From positions 394,077 through 458,076 of the forward strand of contig UESW01003829.1 of the NCBI GenBank assembly GCA_900491605.1: DNA of 64,000 nucleotides. The letters are read 5' to 3'. Under the pieces are notes generated by a model. It was not told the origin of the DNA, searched no databases, and saw only the letters and a list, made by a program, of their open reading frames with translations. The position numbers were made by a program, and so were the translations under genes. The DNA comes from Calamus simplicifolius. Lineage: Eukaryota > Streptophyta > Magnoliopsida > Arecales > Arecaceae. Below, piece after piece: positions 45,477 through 56,021 of the stretch (positions within the stretch are counted from its first letter, which is position 1; each line of letters begins with the position of its first letter).

Positions 45477-48400
45477 CTAATTGTTCTTCAATACAAACAT
45501 AATCAAGAGACAAATGTCACCATTAGCTATATGTTCTCTAATAAATTGATATCTAATTTCAATATGTTTAGTTCTTGAATGTTGTATAGGATTTTTAGTT
45601 AAGTTTATTGCACTTGTACTATCACATTTAATAGGAGTTTTATCAAGTGTTATGTCATAATCTTCAAGTTGTCGCTTAATCCAAAGGATTTGAGCACAGC
45701 AACTTTCAGTTGCAATATATTCTGCTTCAGCAGTAGATAATGCAACCAAATTTTGCTTTTTGCTAAATCAAGAGATTAAGTTACTTCCTAAAAATTGATA
45801 TGCACCACTTGTACTCTTTCTATCTAGTTTACATCCAGCATAGTCAGAATCAGAATATGCAATCAAATTCAGTGTTGAGTCTATAGAATATTATAATCCT
45901 ACATTTTTAGTTCCACTTAGATATCTTAGTATTCTTTTTACAGCAATTAAGTGAGATTCTTTAGGTTCTGATTAAAATCTAGCACATAGACAAACAGCAA
46001 ACATGATATCAGGTCTACTTACAGTTAAGTAAAGTAGAGATCCGATCATACCTCTATAGTGCTTTTGATCAACTTTCTTACCATCATCATCTTTATCCAA
46101 TTTGCATGAAGGACTCATAGGTGTTCCATGAGGTTTGATTGATTCCATTCCAAACTTCTTGAGAATTTCCTTTGTGTACTTTGTTTGGTTGATGAAAATC
46201 CCCTCTTTGCTTTGTTTGATTTGTAGTCCTAGGAAGAAATTGAGTTCTCCCATCATGCTCATTTCGAATTCACCCTGCATTAACTTAGCCAATTCTTGAC
46301 ATAAAAGATTGTTAGTAGCACCGAATACAATATCATCTATATATATTTGTACTACTAACAAGGTTTTGTCTACATTTCCTCCAGAAAAATTTTTTCAATT
46401 AGAAATTTGCTTAACCTATCATACCAAGCTCTAGGTGCTTGTTTTAAACCATATAGTGCTTTGTGTAATTTAAAAACATGATTTGAAAATTCATGATCTT
46501 CAAAATTAGGTGGTTGTTCTACAAAAACTTCTTCATTTATAAAACCATTTAAAAATGTACTCTTAACATCCATTTGAAATAAATTAATGTTTATATGACA
46601 TGCAAATGCAAGTAATAGTCTGATTGCTTCTAATCTAGCTACATGTGCAAAAGTTTCATAAAAATCAATTCCTTCTTCTTGATTATATCCTTTTGCAATT
46701 AATCTAGCTTTATTTCTAATTACTATGCCATTTTTATCTAATTTATTTCTAAATATCCATTTAGATCCTATAACTGAGTGACCTTTAGGTCTATCAACTA
46801 AGGACCATACATTATTCTTAGTAAATTGATTTAATTCTTCTTGCATCGCTAACATCCAATTACTATCCTTTTCAGCTTCTTCAATAGTTTTAGGTTCGAT
46901 TTGAGATACAAATGCAAGATGATTATTGATATTTCTCATTGATGATCTAGTTCTTACTCCTTGAGATGGATCACCTATAATCAATTCCTTTGGATGACCA
47001 TAGGCATATTTTCAATCTCTAGGAAGATCTACCTCATTATGATTAGTATCAATAACATCAACCCTAGGAGAATCATCATCTTTAGCTTCTTGTTCATGAT
47101 CTGAAGATACATCTATATTTAATTTTTTAATACCTCTTTCTAGAAAAATTGTATCTTCCGCATCATCAATCTTTTCTGAACTTAATGCTAAAGATTCATC
47201 AAAAACTACATGAATAGATTCTTCTACAATTAAGTTCCTTTTGTTAAATACTCTATAGGCATTACTAGTTGTTGAATATCCCAAGAATATACCTTCATCA
47301 GATTTTGCATCAAATTTTTCTAAGTTGCCCTTACCATTATTATGAATGAAACATTTACAACCAAATACATGAAAATAACTAATATTTAGTTTTCTATCAT
47401 GCCAAAGTTTATAAGGTGTTTTCTTAAGGATTGGTCTAATTAAACCTCTATTAAGATGTAACATGCCGTGTTTATAGCTTCCACCCAAAAGTATTTTGGG
47501 AGTTAGCTTTTACATAGCATGGTATGGGCCATGTCTTCTAAACTCCTATTTTTCCTTTCTACAACTCTATTTTGTTGTGGTGTTCTAGGTGCAGAAAAAT
47601 TATGATGAATGCCATGTTCTATGCAGAAATTTTTAAATAAATGATTTTCAAATTATGTGCCATGATCACTTCTAAGAGACACTATGGTGTTGTTTTTCTC
47701 ATTAGTGACTTTCTTGAGGAATTTCAGAAATATCGAGAAAGTCTCATCCTTGTGAGCCAAAAATAATACCCAAGTGAATCTAGAATAATCATCTACTATC
47801 ACAAGACCATATTTCTTTCCTTCTAGACTAGTGGTTCTAATAGGTCTAAAAAGGTCCATGTGAAGTAGCTCTAATAGCCTAGAAGTGGAAACAACATTTT
47901 TAGATTTGAAAGAGTTTCTAGTTTGTTTTCCAAATTGACATGCATCACAAATTCTGTTATTTTCAAAATCTAGTTTTAGAAGTCCTTTGACTAAATCCAT
48001 TCTGGTTAGTTTTGAAATTAGGTGTGTGCTTGTATGACCTAATCTACGATGTCATAACCATCATATCTCATTCACATTAGCATTATCAGCAACTAGGCAA
48101 TGATTACTAGTATACAAATTATCTAAATCAATTAAGTATACATTACCATTTCTACTTCCAGTAAATATAATGCTATTGTTAATGGGATTAGAAATAGTGC
48201 AGATAGAAGCTTCGAATGAAACTTTGAAACCTTTATCACACAATTGACTAATACTAATTAAATTATGTTTTAAGCCATCTACATATAAAACATTTTCTAT
48301 AAAAGTGGATGGAGTTATTTGAATTTTACCAAATCCCATAATTTGGCCTTTTTCATTGTCTCCAAATGTAACGACTTCTCTTCTCTTATCTTTAAGGGTG

Positions 48401-48504
48401 ATGAATTGATCCTTGTCACCCGTCATGTGCCTTGAGCAGCCGCTATCAAGATACCACTTTCGTTTTGATTTTTTGGTCGTAAGACACTCCTGCAAAGTGA
48501 TCAA
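45477..48504 (-). pseudogene. Element D pol, degraded
   Basis: Protease 48061-48504 (KWYLDSGCSRHMTG), integrase 47012-48000 (LLHMDLFRPIRT, LRSDHGT), RT 45972-46984 (QMDVKSTFLNG, YIDDIVFGA) and RNase H near 45477-45860 (STAEAEYIA, DSTSAINL). Frame breaks are frequent (near 48050, 47650, 47500, 47000, 46370, 45960). The protease frame opens -1 relative to the Gag stop, as in C. Confidence 0.88.
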
Positions 48505-50141
48505 ACTTTCTGCTTAGGTACCCAAGCTTTCTTGGGTCCTTCATGGTTAGTAGCGATAAAAATTATTCCTTTTAGAACCTATATTTTCTTTCCTTCAATA
48601 TTTAAATTCTTATTAATTTTTCTAAAATTACATCCATAGGCTTTATGTCCTTTCTTGTTACAACAATAACATGAAACATCATCTTTATTTTATTCCTTTC
48701 TAAAGAAATTTTTAACATACTTTTGTTTCATGTTAGGTCTATAACCTAGTCCAGCTTTATCAAATACAGCTTTTGATTACTTAATAGTAAATTTAATTTT
48801 TCAGAACTATATATAAATTTATCAACATATTTTTATATTTATCAACCTCTTTCTTTAGATTGAGGTTTTCATTTGAAATCAATTCTTTTTCTTTCAAAAC
48901 ATCTTCTTTTTAGATTTCACATCTTTAATTTCTAGAACTAATTCGTTTTTCTCTTTAAGAAGATTTACATTTTCAGTTTTCAAAGATTTGCTTTTTTTTT
49001 TCAAAACTTTAAAATCACTAACTAATTCATTAAATGCATCAAACAATTCATCAAAAGTAAAGTCATGAGTTTCGGTGCTTACCTCACCGTCATTTGTCAT
49101 AAAGCATATGTTTGCAACTTTCTTTTGTTCTTCCTCGGAAGAGGATTCTTCGCTATTGCTCCATGTTGCAACATAAGCCTTCTTCTTCTTTTTGTAGGCT
49201 TTCTTCAATTGCGGAAAGTCATATCTAAAGTGCCCTGATTTCTTACATTCATAACATATGAGGGGGTTTTTCTCTTTGTCGTTGTCCTTCTCTTTTTCTT
49301 TTTCACCTTCCTTTTTTGTTCCATACTTTTTTGTGAAAGGTCTCCTTCTTTGCATAAATTTTCTGAAGTTCTTTGCAAGAAGGGCTGTCTCATCATCTTC
49401 CTCTTCTTCCTTACTGCTGCTTGTTTCTTTTCTACAGCTTTAAGGGCAATCATTTTCTCTTTTTTTTGACTTCTTCCTCTTGATGTTGCTTCATGGTCAG
49501 TTCATGGGTCATTAAGGATCCAAATACCTCTTCTAAAGGTAATGTATTGAGGTCCTTGGCTTCTTGGATTGTAGTCACCTTTACTTCCCATGACCTTGGA
49601 AGAGACTTAAGAATTTTACGAACCAACTCAGAGTTAGTATAGGTCTTGCCAAGACTCTTTAGACCATTTACAATATCAGTAAATCTAGTGTACATGCATG
49701 TGATAGTTTCATTTTGTTACATGCTAAACAATTCATATTTGTGCACCAGAATATTAATTTTTGATTCTTTAACTTGATTAGTACCCTAATGGGTAACTTC
49801 TAATCTATCCCAAATTTCTTTTGTGAAAATACATGTAGAAATTCTATTAAATTTATTAGCATCTAAAGCACAATATAAAACATTCATGGCTTTTGCATTG
49901 AGCTGAGCCATTTTCCTATCATTCTCATTCCAATCCCTTTCGGATATAGAAACTATTAAACTATCTACTATGTGTGTGGGTGTGCTAGGTCCATTAGTGA
50001 TTATACTCCATAGTTCATAATATAAAGCTTGAATAAAAATTCTCATTCTAGCTTTTCAATAAGAATAATTTGAACCATTAAATAAAGGAGGTCTATTTGT
50101 AGATTGACCTTCAGCAAATGAAGATCCAGCTTGAGCTGCCA
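48505..50141 (-). pseudogene. Element D Gag, degraded
   Basis: Starts near 50141 with the same MA...SFAEGQSTNRPPLF pattern as C, followed by MRIFIQALYYELW, KAMNVLYCALDANKFNRIST and KSLGKTYTNSELVRKIL. The first knuckle, CYECKKSGHFRYDF, has lost its last Cys. The second knuckle region (near 48640-48670) is also altered. Several stops and shifts occur (for example near 50070, 49785, 49450, 48900). Confidence 0.85.
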
Positions 50142-50190
50142 TTTGGATCTTTAACTCTTGATCGTTAGATCAAACAAGAAATGAGTACAA

Positions 50191-50202
50191 GCTCCAATAC
50201 CA
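50191..50202 (-). promoter_or_regulatory. Element D primer-binding site (mutated)
   Basis: The minus strand reads TGGTATTGGAGC, two changes from the TGGTATCAGAGC site of C and B, in the expected place two bases after the LTR. Confidence 0.8.
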
Positions 50203-50204
50203 AT

Positions 50205-51769
50205 TGTTGGCCCAGATGAAAACCCAAGAGGGGGGGTGACTTGGGTTCTTTAAAAATTTTAACACTTTAAAGCTATGTGCCTGATTTGAATGTGGTTGAG
50301 TGCAGTGAATAAATAAATGCTAAGCATAAGTAAATGAGATAGAGAGAGAGAGACAAAGCATGGCAAACACAAAGATTTTATAGTGGTTCGGTGTATCCAA
50401 CACCTACGTCCACTCCCAAGCTTCACTTGGGTCCACACTATAATCCACTTGATTACAGTTGAGTTATTTTACAGGCTCACAACTCAAACTTATTATTTTT
50501 CCGGGATCACAACGAACCCAACCGATTTTTCATAGGCTCACCAGCACAAAACCTAACCACAAGCTATCCTTAGCTTGTCCCGAGGTATACTACCTCCACT
50601 AATTCAATCCTCTGATCGAATTAGCAAACAATAATAAAAATAGAGTTTTGAATACACAACAGCTCCTCAAATGAGCAAATATGTAATTGAATAAACAAAG
50701 ATAAGAAAAGCCTATTTGAAGCAAATTTGATTTGAGCTTTTCTTCTTTTCTTCTTTTCCTCTTCTCCTTTGAATGATTGAATCGGGCCTCAGCTCAGATT
50801 CCTCACAAAAAATCACAGTTGAGAAGTTGAAAAAAATAGGGCTTTTGCTTTCTTCCTTTTCACTTGGGAAATCCTCCGATGTTGAGCTTTGAATGCTTTG
50901 GATTTCTCTTTGGACTCTCTAGGATTGGTTGATGTGAGCTCTGAGTCTTTCCTCTTTGATTTCTCTCTCTTTCTTTCATAGGATTTTTCAATTTTTTCAG
51001 TCTTCTTTTCAAACGAACGGTTCCCCCTTTTTATAGAACTCATAATCCAAGGTTAGGTGGAGAAATATAGCCGTTATGAGATGCTTGGATGTTCCTACAC
51101 TCAAAGAAAAATAGCTGTTAGAGATTAGGTAGAAAAAATCTTACCGTTGAAGTCCGTTCTGACATTTAAAAAATCCGTTCCTGACAGGTTAGAGTTGGCT
51201 CCAACTTTTCAGGTGTCGGCTCCAAATCGTGGTGTCCAAAATAGTAATAAGAAGTTGTTGAGGAGTTGGCTTCGAAAAAGTTAAGTATCGGCTCGATGCT
51301 TTCGGGAGTCGATTCCGGAATCCAAGGGTGTCGGCTCCAACATAGTCCACAAAAATACGTTCTCTATATCTCAGGTTAGAGTCGGCTCCAAAACTGTAGG
51401 TGTTGGCTCCCGAATTTACAGGTGTCGACTCCCGATCTCCAGGTGTCGGCTCCGAAAACTGGTGCAGAAAATACTTATCTGTATCTCAGGTTGGAGTCAG
51501 CTCCGAAACTATAGGTGTTGACTCCGGACCGTGCCGAAATTCCAGAAATGTTCTAATGCATCCTGGGGTCGGCTCCTGACTGTTTGGGTGTCGACTCTAA
51601 GTTCTGAACTTTCACAATATCTTTTCAATTTTGATTCAAAGCTTATTTTCTTATACCTTTTGATTGATTAATCATTTGTAATCCCTGGAACACTTATTAA
51701 ATTTGTTAGAAACATAATGAATATACTCATGTCTTTTGTTAATCATCAAAATCAATAATTGGGTCAACA
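50205..51769 (-). repeat. Element D 5' LTR (1565 bp)
   Basis: Aligned with 41424-42973. This LTR keeps the CCCAAGAGGGGGGG segment also seen in C, which is missing from the D 3' LTR (replaced by CAGCCATTAGG). Motif cluster at about 51193-51600. Confidence 0.92.
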
Positions 51770-51774
51770 TAACC

Positions 51775-52787
51775 TCTTGAGCAATGAGGACATTGTCGAA
51801 GATATTGCGCCCTCTGATAAATGCTCCCTGTTCCACAGCAATAATGCGAGGCATCACCAAGCGAAGGCGGTCAGCAAGCAAACGAGCACAACCTTATACA
51901 AAGTAGTGCAAAGGCTGATCGGCCTAAAATGCTATGGGAGAGTAGCGTCATTACATTTGGGCACCAGGGAAATAAGAATCCGATTCCACTCCACAGGGAT
52001 GTCTTTGGCTTGAAAAACAAGAAGTATCGCCTGGATCACCTCCTGACCAACAATTTCCCAATAGTGGCGATAGAAGAACGGTGGAAAGCTATCTGCCCCC
52101 GGGGCCTTATCCTGCCCAAGCTCTGATAAGCTTTTCATTCTCCAGAGAAGAAACCTTCCTAGAGACAGGGACCTGGATAACCGGAGAACCGAGACCAGAG
52201 GACTCTGACCATCTGGCCTGAAAGAAGTGAAGGAGCTAGTCCCGTATAGAAGGAAAATCATCATGATAGTCCCCTGAATCATCAACAAGTCTGCGAATCC
52301 TATTAGCAGCACACCATTTCAAAGTGGCCTGGTGGAAGAATCTAGTATTATGGTCCCCTTCACGAATCCATTGGATCCTACACCGTTTCCTCCAATAGAT
52401 CTCCTGTTGGATAAGCAGAGAGTTGTGTAAAGCTAGCTTGGCCCAGAGAGCAGAGAGGTCAGAGATAACAAGAAACCCCTTCTGATCCTCCTTAGTATGC
52501 AAGAAACTAATATCAGCTTCAAGTTGTTCCATCTACCTAATCAGATCACCAACCTCCAATCTATTCCAGCTGGCCAGTCTTCGTTTAACCAGCTTCAAGT
52601 TGTTCCATCTGCCTAGCCGGATCACCAACCTCCAATCTATTCTAGCTGGTCAGTCTTCATTTAACCAGCAAAAGACGGCGAGAAAGACAATAGATAGCAT
52701 TGCCCCGGATAGAAATATGTCAGACCTGAGAAATGATAGAGCGAGCCACCGTATATAAAGTCCTGATCCTTCTTAGCATGTAAGAAA
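51775..52787 (-). pseudogene. LINE reverse transcriptase, N-terminal part, with 5' end
   Basis: 51775-51881 reads LADRLRLVMPRIIAVEQGAF, RGRNIFDNVLIAQEV, directly continuous with 41418 once D is removed. 51932-52312 has LGQDKAPGADSFPPFFYR and IPVEWNRILISLVPK. 52236-52532 has the pre-RT LRRRIRWIREGDHNTRFFH-type block (WIREGDHNTRFFHQ). Beyond 52532 the sequence is repetitive (see the 76-bp duplication) and no endonuclease is found. Confidence 0.82.
52515..52666. repeat. 76-bp tandem duplication at the LINE 5' end
   Basis: AGCTTCAAGTTGTTCCATCT starts at 52515 and again at 52591. The copies continue with GATCACCAACCTCCAATCTA and ATTTAACCAGC/GTTTAACCAGC. They differ at several positions. Confidence 0.88.
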
Positions 52788-52802
52788 CTAATAAAAGAGT
52801 GT

Positions 52803-54309
52803 TTGGGAATGAAAGATATTTGCATTTTATAATAAACTTTGAGCGTACGAAGTCACTTTCCATGGTGAAACATAAATTATACAAAATGTTATAACATGTA
52901 ATTTAAAATGTTATTATAACAAACCTTATTTAGATATTTGCATTTTATAATGCAATCTCGCCACTATCGGACTAGGCAGCGCTGGTAGCGGTCTCGCCCA
53001 AGAGGAGAGGCCGGAGTGGGCACCGCTGTCCTCACCATCGCTGTTGTCGTCGTCTTCTTTCTTCGAGGTGCTGTCGTCGTCTTCTTCTTTCAACCGGGGA
53101 TCCTCGGTCGTTTTGATACCGTTCTCTCCGTTAATATAGTATAATTGTCCCGTTGAAAAGATAAAACGTTGTATCAGAAGAATGTTGGAAACATAAAAAG
53201 ATTAAATAAAAGAAAAAAGAGATCGTACCCACGTATCAAGAATTTGCTCATAGAAACGGGAGTCGGGAGCTCCTTGCCTTGATCTCCTCATCTCCCAAGC
53301 CAGCTGGGACCAACGTGGGTTACACAATGTGATAAATGCCTTAACGCATGCCATAAATGCGTGCATGCAGGAAATTCCCGGATAACGTAAAGAGGAGAGA
53401 AGCCGTTAAGGGACTCTCTCCCCGTATCGTCCCGGCTATTAGAATTAATCTCCACCTTCGCCTTGGAGTCCGATTCTGGGAGGAGCCTGAAACCGTCCAG
53501 ATGAGAGGAGCAAGTCCGAAGGGGAGCTTGGGAGCCTTCGAAGGGACCAGGCCCGAGGCCGAGCGGGATGAGCCTGGATTCGAGAACGTTGATGCTGGAG
53601 TCAGGAATGTTGAAGTCGGCCAAAGCAGGGGACGCAGACAGAACCCACTCCGTGGAGTCCGGACAATGGTTGCCGAGGGGGAGTCGGCGTGGGTTCCGAA
53701 GGCGGGAGCTGGCTGAGAGCCAAGGGAGCCTGGACCCAGGAGCTGGAGTCTGGCTTCACATGGAGAGAGAGGCAGCCATGGGACGTGGAGCTTGCTGAGG
53801 CCGTTGAGAGAGGACCTCGGCTGGGAGTGGAGCTGAGGAACCCGGGCATCTGCAGGAGACGGGAACGGGTCTGAGGCCGTACGAGGCCAAGGGGGTAACT
53901 GAGTGCGAGGGAAAGAGCCGAGGCCAAGGGAAGCTTGTCAGCTTGCATGACCGAGGAGGGGACATAACTGAGGAACCCGGGCATCTGCAGGAGATGGGAA
54001 CAAAGTCCGAGGCCGCAAAGGCAGATGAGAACAGTTACTTTTAGAAGCAAATCTCGTCGATCGGTGATTAGGACCGGAAATTAAGGGGCAGGCAGAGATC
54101 ATGCTTATGCTCATTGACGACTATGAACGAACGCAGACGATTCTCCATGATTAATTCAAAAACGCACATACATAACGTGTTGTGTTCCATCCATCTTGTC
54201 ACGCGGACGCTTCTAGGTTAGTAGAATCGTTCGCTGAACTTGCTTGGAGACCTTCTCTCTTCCATGGGATGCAAGTCTTGTACTTTTTATGATCCAAGAA
54301 TATATATAT
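52803..54309. other. unassigned DNA between the LINE and E2
   Basis: AT-rich to 52965, where a GATATTTGCATTTTATAAT word occurs twice (52813 and 52935 areas), then GC-rich. ORFs such as 53357-53716 and 53601-54050 overlap on both strands and have no recognisable domain. A 34-bp direct repeat is at 53833 and 53968. The (TA)n just before 54310 supplies the E2 flank TATAT. Confidence 0.5.
53833..54001. repeat. 34-bp direct repeat, 135 bp apart
   Basis: CTGAGGAACCCGGGCATCTG plus 14 further bases occurs at 53833-53866 and 53968-54001 with one difference. Confidence 0.88.
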
Positions 54310-55619
54310 TGTTGCCGCTGAAATCCGTCCTCCGACTCGGGCACGGTCGATCTCCGGGAAGAGGAGGTGCGGCGGACCTGCAAAAGAAGCCCACACGCGG
54401 AGGGACGCTGGGGGTGGTCCTCCGCGGAAGACCCTCCGACGCTCAAGTCAGTGGGGAAGGAATCGGCGATCAACCAGATAATGAGAAGGTGGATCTCTCC
54501 GGGAGACCTCTCTGGGTGCGGCCAATCGAGGCTCCAAAGGGCAGGAGCGCCGACGAGCTCCCGTCGAGGGCAGGAGAGTGAGGGTGGAGGTGTAAGCGTA
54601 CAAGTGTGCATACGGAGTCGCGTACCTGAGGGAATCTGCCAATCTGATATTTATAGACTGTCACCTGGGACTTGAGCATCTTCTGGAAGGTTCTGAGGTT
54701 GTTACGATACGGGGGTAGACAGAATCAGGCCGTTGTGGGGCCGTTAGAATCCACGCCTTGTCTGTTAAGGGATCGACGGCTGGGAGAGCTCCTTGATGTC
54801 TTGGGATCTGGTGAGTAGACCTGGGGCGGTTATAATAGGTCTTAGGCCACGTCTCAATATGATTCCTTGCCTAAGGCGCTGCTCGGGTAAGCTTAAGCTC
54901 TCCCGCGTCAGGTTCCGCGGAGGTAGACGTCAGGGCGTGGATCGCTAAGTAGAAGCGAGCTAGGGAAGCCCGGAGGAGGCCGAGCTAGGGAAGCCCGGAA
55001 GAGGCCGAGCTAGGGAAACCCGGAAGAGGCCGAGCTAGGGAAGCCCGGAAGAGACCGAGCTAGGGAAGCCCGGAGGGGGCCGAGCTAGGGAAGCCCGGAG
55101 GAGGCCGAGCTAGGAAGCCCGGAAGAGGCCGAGCTAGGGAAGCCCGGAAGAGGCCGAGCTAGGGAAGCCCGGAAGAGGCCGAGCTACGGAAGCCCGGAAG
55201 AGGCCGAGCTAGGGAAGCCCGGAGGGGGCCGAGCTAGGGAAGCCCGGAGGAGGCCGAGCTAGGAAGCCCGGAGGAGGCCGAGCTAGGAAGCCCGGAAGAG
55301 GCCGAGCTAGGGAAGCCCGGAAGAGGCCGAGCTAGGGAAGCCCGGAGGAGGCCGAGCTAGGAAGCCCGGAAGAGGCCGAGCTAGGGAAGCCCGGAAGAGG
55401 CCGAGCTAGGGAAGCCCGGAGGAGGCCGAGCTAGGAAGCCCGGAAGAGGCCGAGCTAGGGAAGCCCGAAAGAGGCCAAGCTAGGGAAGCCCGGAGGAGGC
55501 CGAGCTAGGGAAGCCCGGAAGAGGCCGAGCTACGGAAGCCCGGAGGGAGACGGCGGGAGGAGGTCAGCCTTAGCCGCCTTGCACGGATATCAATGCAATG
55601 ACGATTTTACCCCCCAACA
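54310..55619 (-). repeat. E2 3' LTR (1310 bp)
   Basis: Starts TGTTGCCGCTGAAATCCG and ends TTTTACCCCCCAACA. The first 550 bp and last 60 bp match the E1 LTR. The length difference comes largely from the central array. A minus-strand TATAAATA is at 54648-54655. The 5 bp before it is TATAT. Confidence 0.88.
54955..55548. repeat. LTR-internal tandem array (E2), about 24 units of 24-25 bp
   Basis: Units read GCCGAGCTAGGGAAGCCCGG plus AAGAG or AGGAG. Several units lack one G of AGGGAAG. The core is a dyad: CCGAGC...GCCCGG with one A/C mismatch on the plus strand, which becomes a G-U wobble in the minus-strand (element sense) RNA. Confidence 0.93.
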
Positions 55620-55623
55620 CATG

Positions 55624-55635
55624 CCCTCCACTCCC
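55624..55635 (-). promoter_or_regulatory. E2 polypurine tract
   Basis: The minus strand reads GGGAGTGGAGGG, ending four bases before the LTR start TGTTGGGGGG. It primes plus-strand DNA synthesis. Confidence 0.7.
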
Positions 55636-55894
55636 TAGTTCGAAGCGTAGGTTCGGGCGTAGGGAGTATAAGCTCAAGTGGCGCGCCTGTGGATGGGACG
55701 TCTTGGCCTAAACAGTTCACGCAATGATGCCCTAATTAATGCGACAGGGCATCGTACCTTCGGAGGTAAGGTTCCTCCACTAGCGACGGTTGAGATTGCG
55801 TCGTGCCGTGAATCCCGATCGGTATGGAGGTTTGTCGAGATGTCCCGCCTCCCCAGGGCGGTTCCTTGGCGGAGAAGCGAAGTGACGGCCGCCC

Positions 55895-55906
55895 TATATA
55901 TATATA
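55895..55906 (+). promoter_or_regulatory. TATA box of the antisense gene
   Basis: TATATATATATA lies 127 bp before the first ATG (56022). Unlike the other antisense promoters I see no G-box upstream. Confidence 0.4.
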
Positions 55907-56021
55907 CATGCTTATGCACATGTGCGCATGTTCGCGCTTCTTCTCATCCTGTTTTCAGAAGAGTATTGGTCTCTCATCCTCTCTAGCGTCCATCGTTTCG
56001 CCCAGGATTTCCCTCAACGAG

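Larger units (their letters stand above)
41419..51774 (-). mobile_element. Element D: Sirevirus-like Ty1/copia retrotransposon in the LINE, TSD TAACC
   Basis: LTRs at 41424-42973 and 50205-51769 are flanked by TAACC (41419-41423 and 51770-51774). The LTR start TGTTGGCCCAGATGA, gene order and third ORF are those of element C, but the sequence has diverged throughout, so D is a related older subfamily member. Its frames carry more stops and indels than those of C, and its LTRs differ visibly from each other. Confidence 0.9.
38950..52802 (-). mobile_element. 5'-truncated L1-type LINE, split by element D, with TSD
   Basis: RT, zinc-knuckle-like and RNase H regions lie on the minus strand in non-LTR order (RT 40283-41419 plus 51775-52532, zf-RVT 39794-40045, RNase H 39036-39491). 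A run of eight T at 38962-38969 is the short poly(A) tail. Direct repeats AATAAAGGAGTGTTT (38950-38964) and AATAAAAGAGTGTTT (52788-52802), one mismatch in 15, are the TSD. No endonuclease domain is present, so the copy is 5' truncated at about 52787, as is usual for LINEs. Confidence 0.82.

Noticed and set aside
53357..54050. Possible GC-rich genes on either strand
   Set aside because: ORFs overlap on opposite strands as expected from GC-rich sequence and show no known motif.
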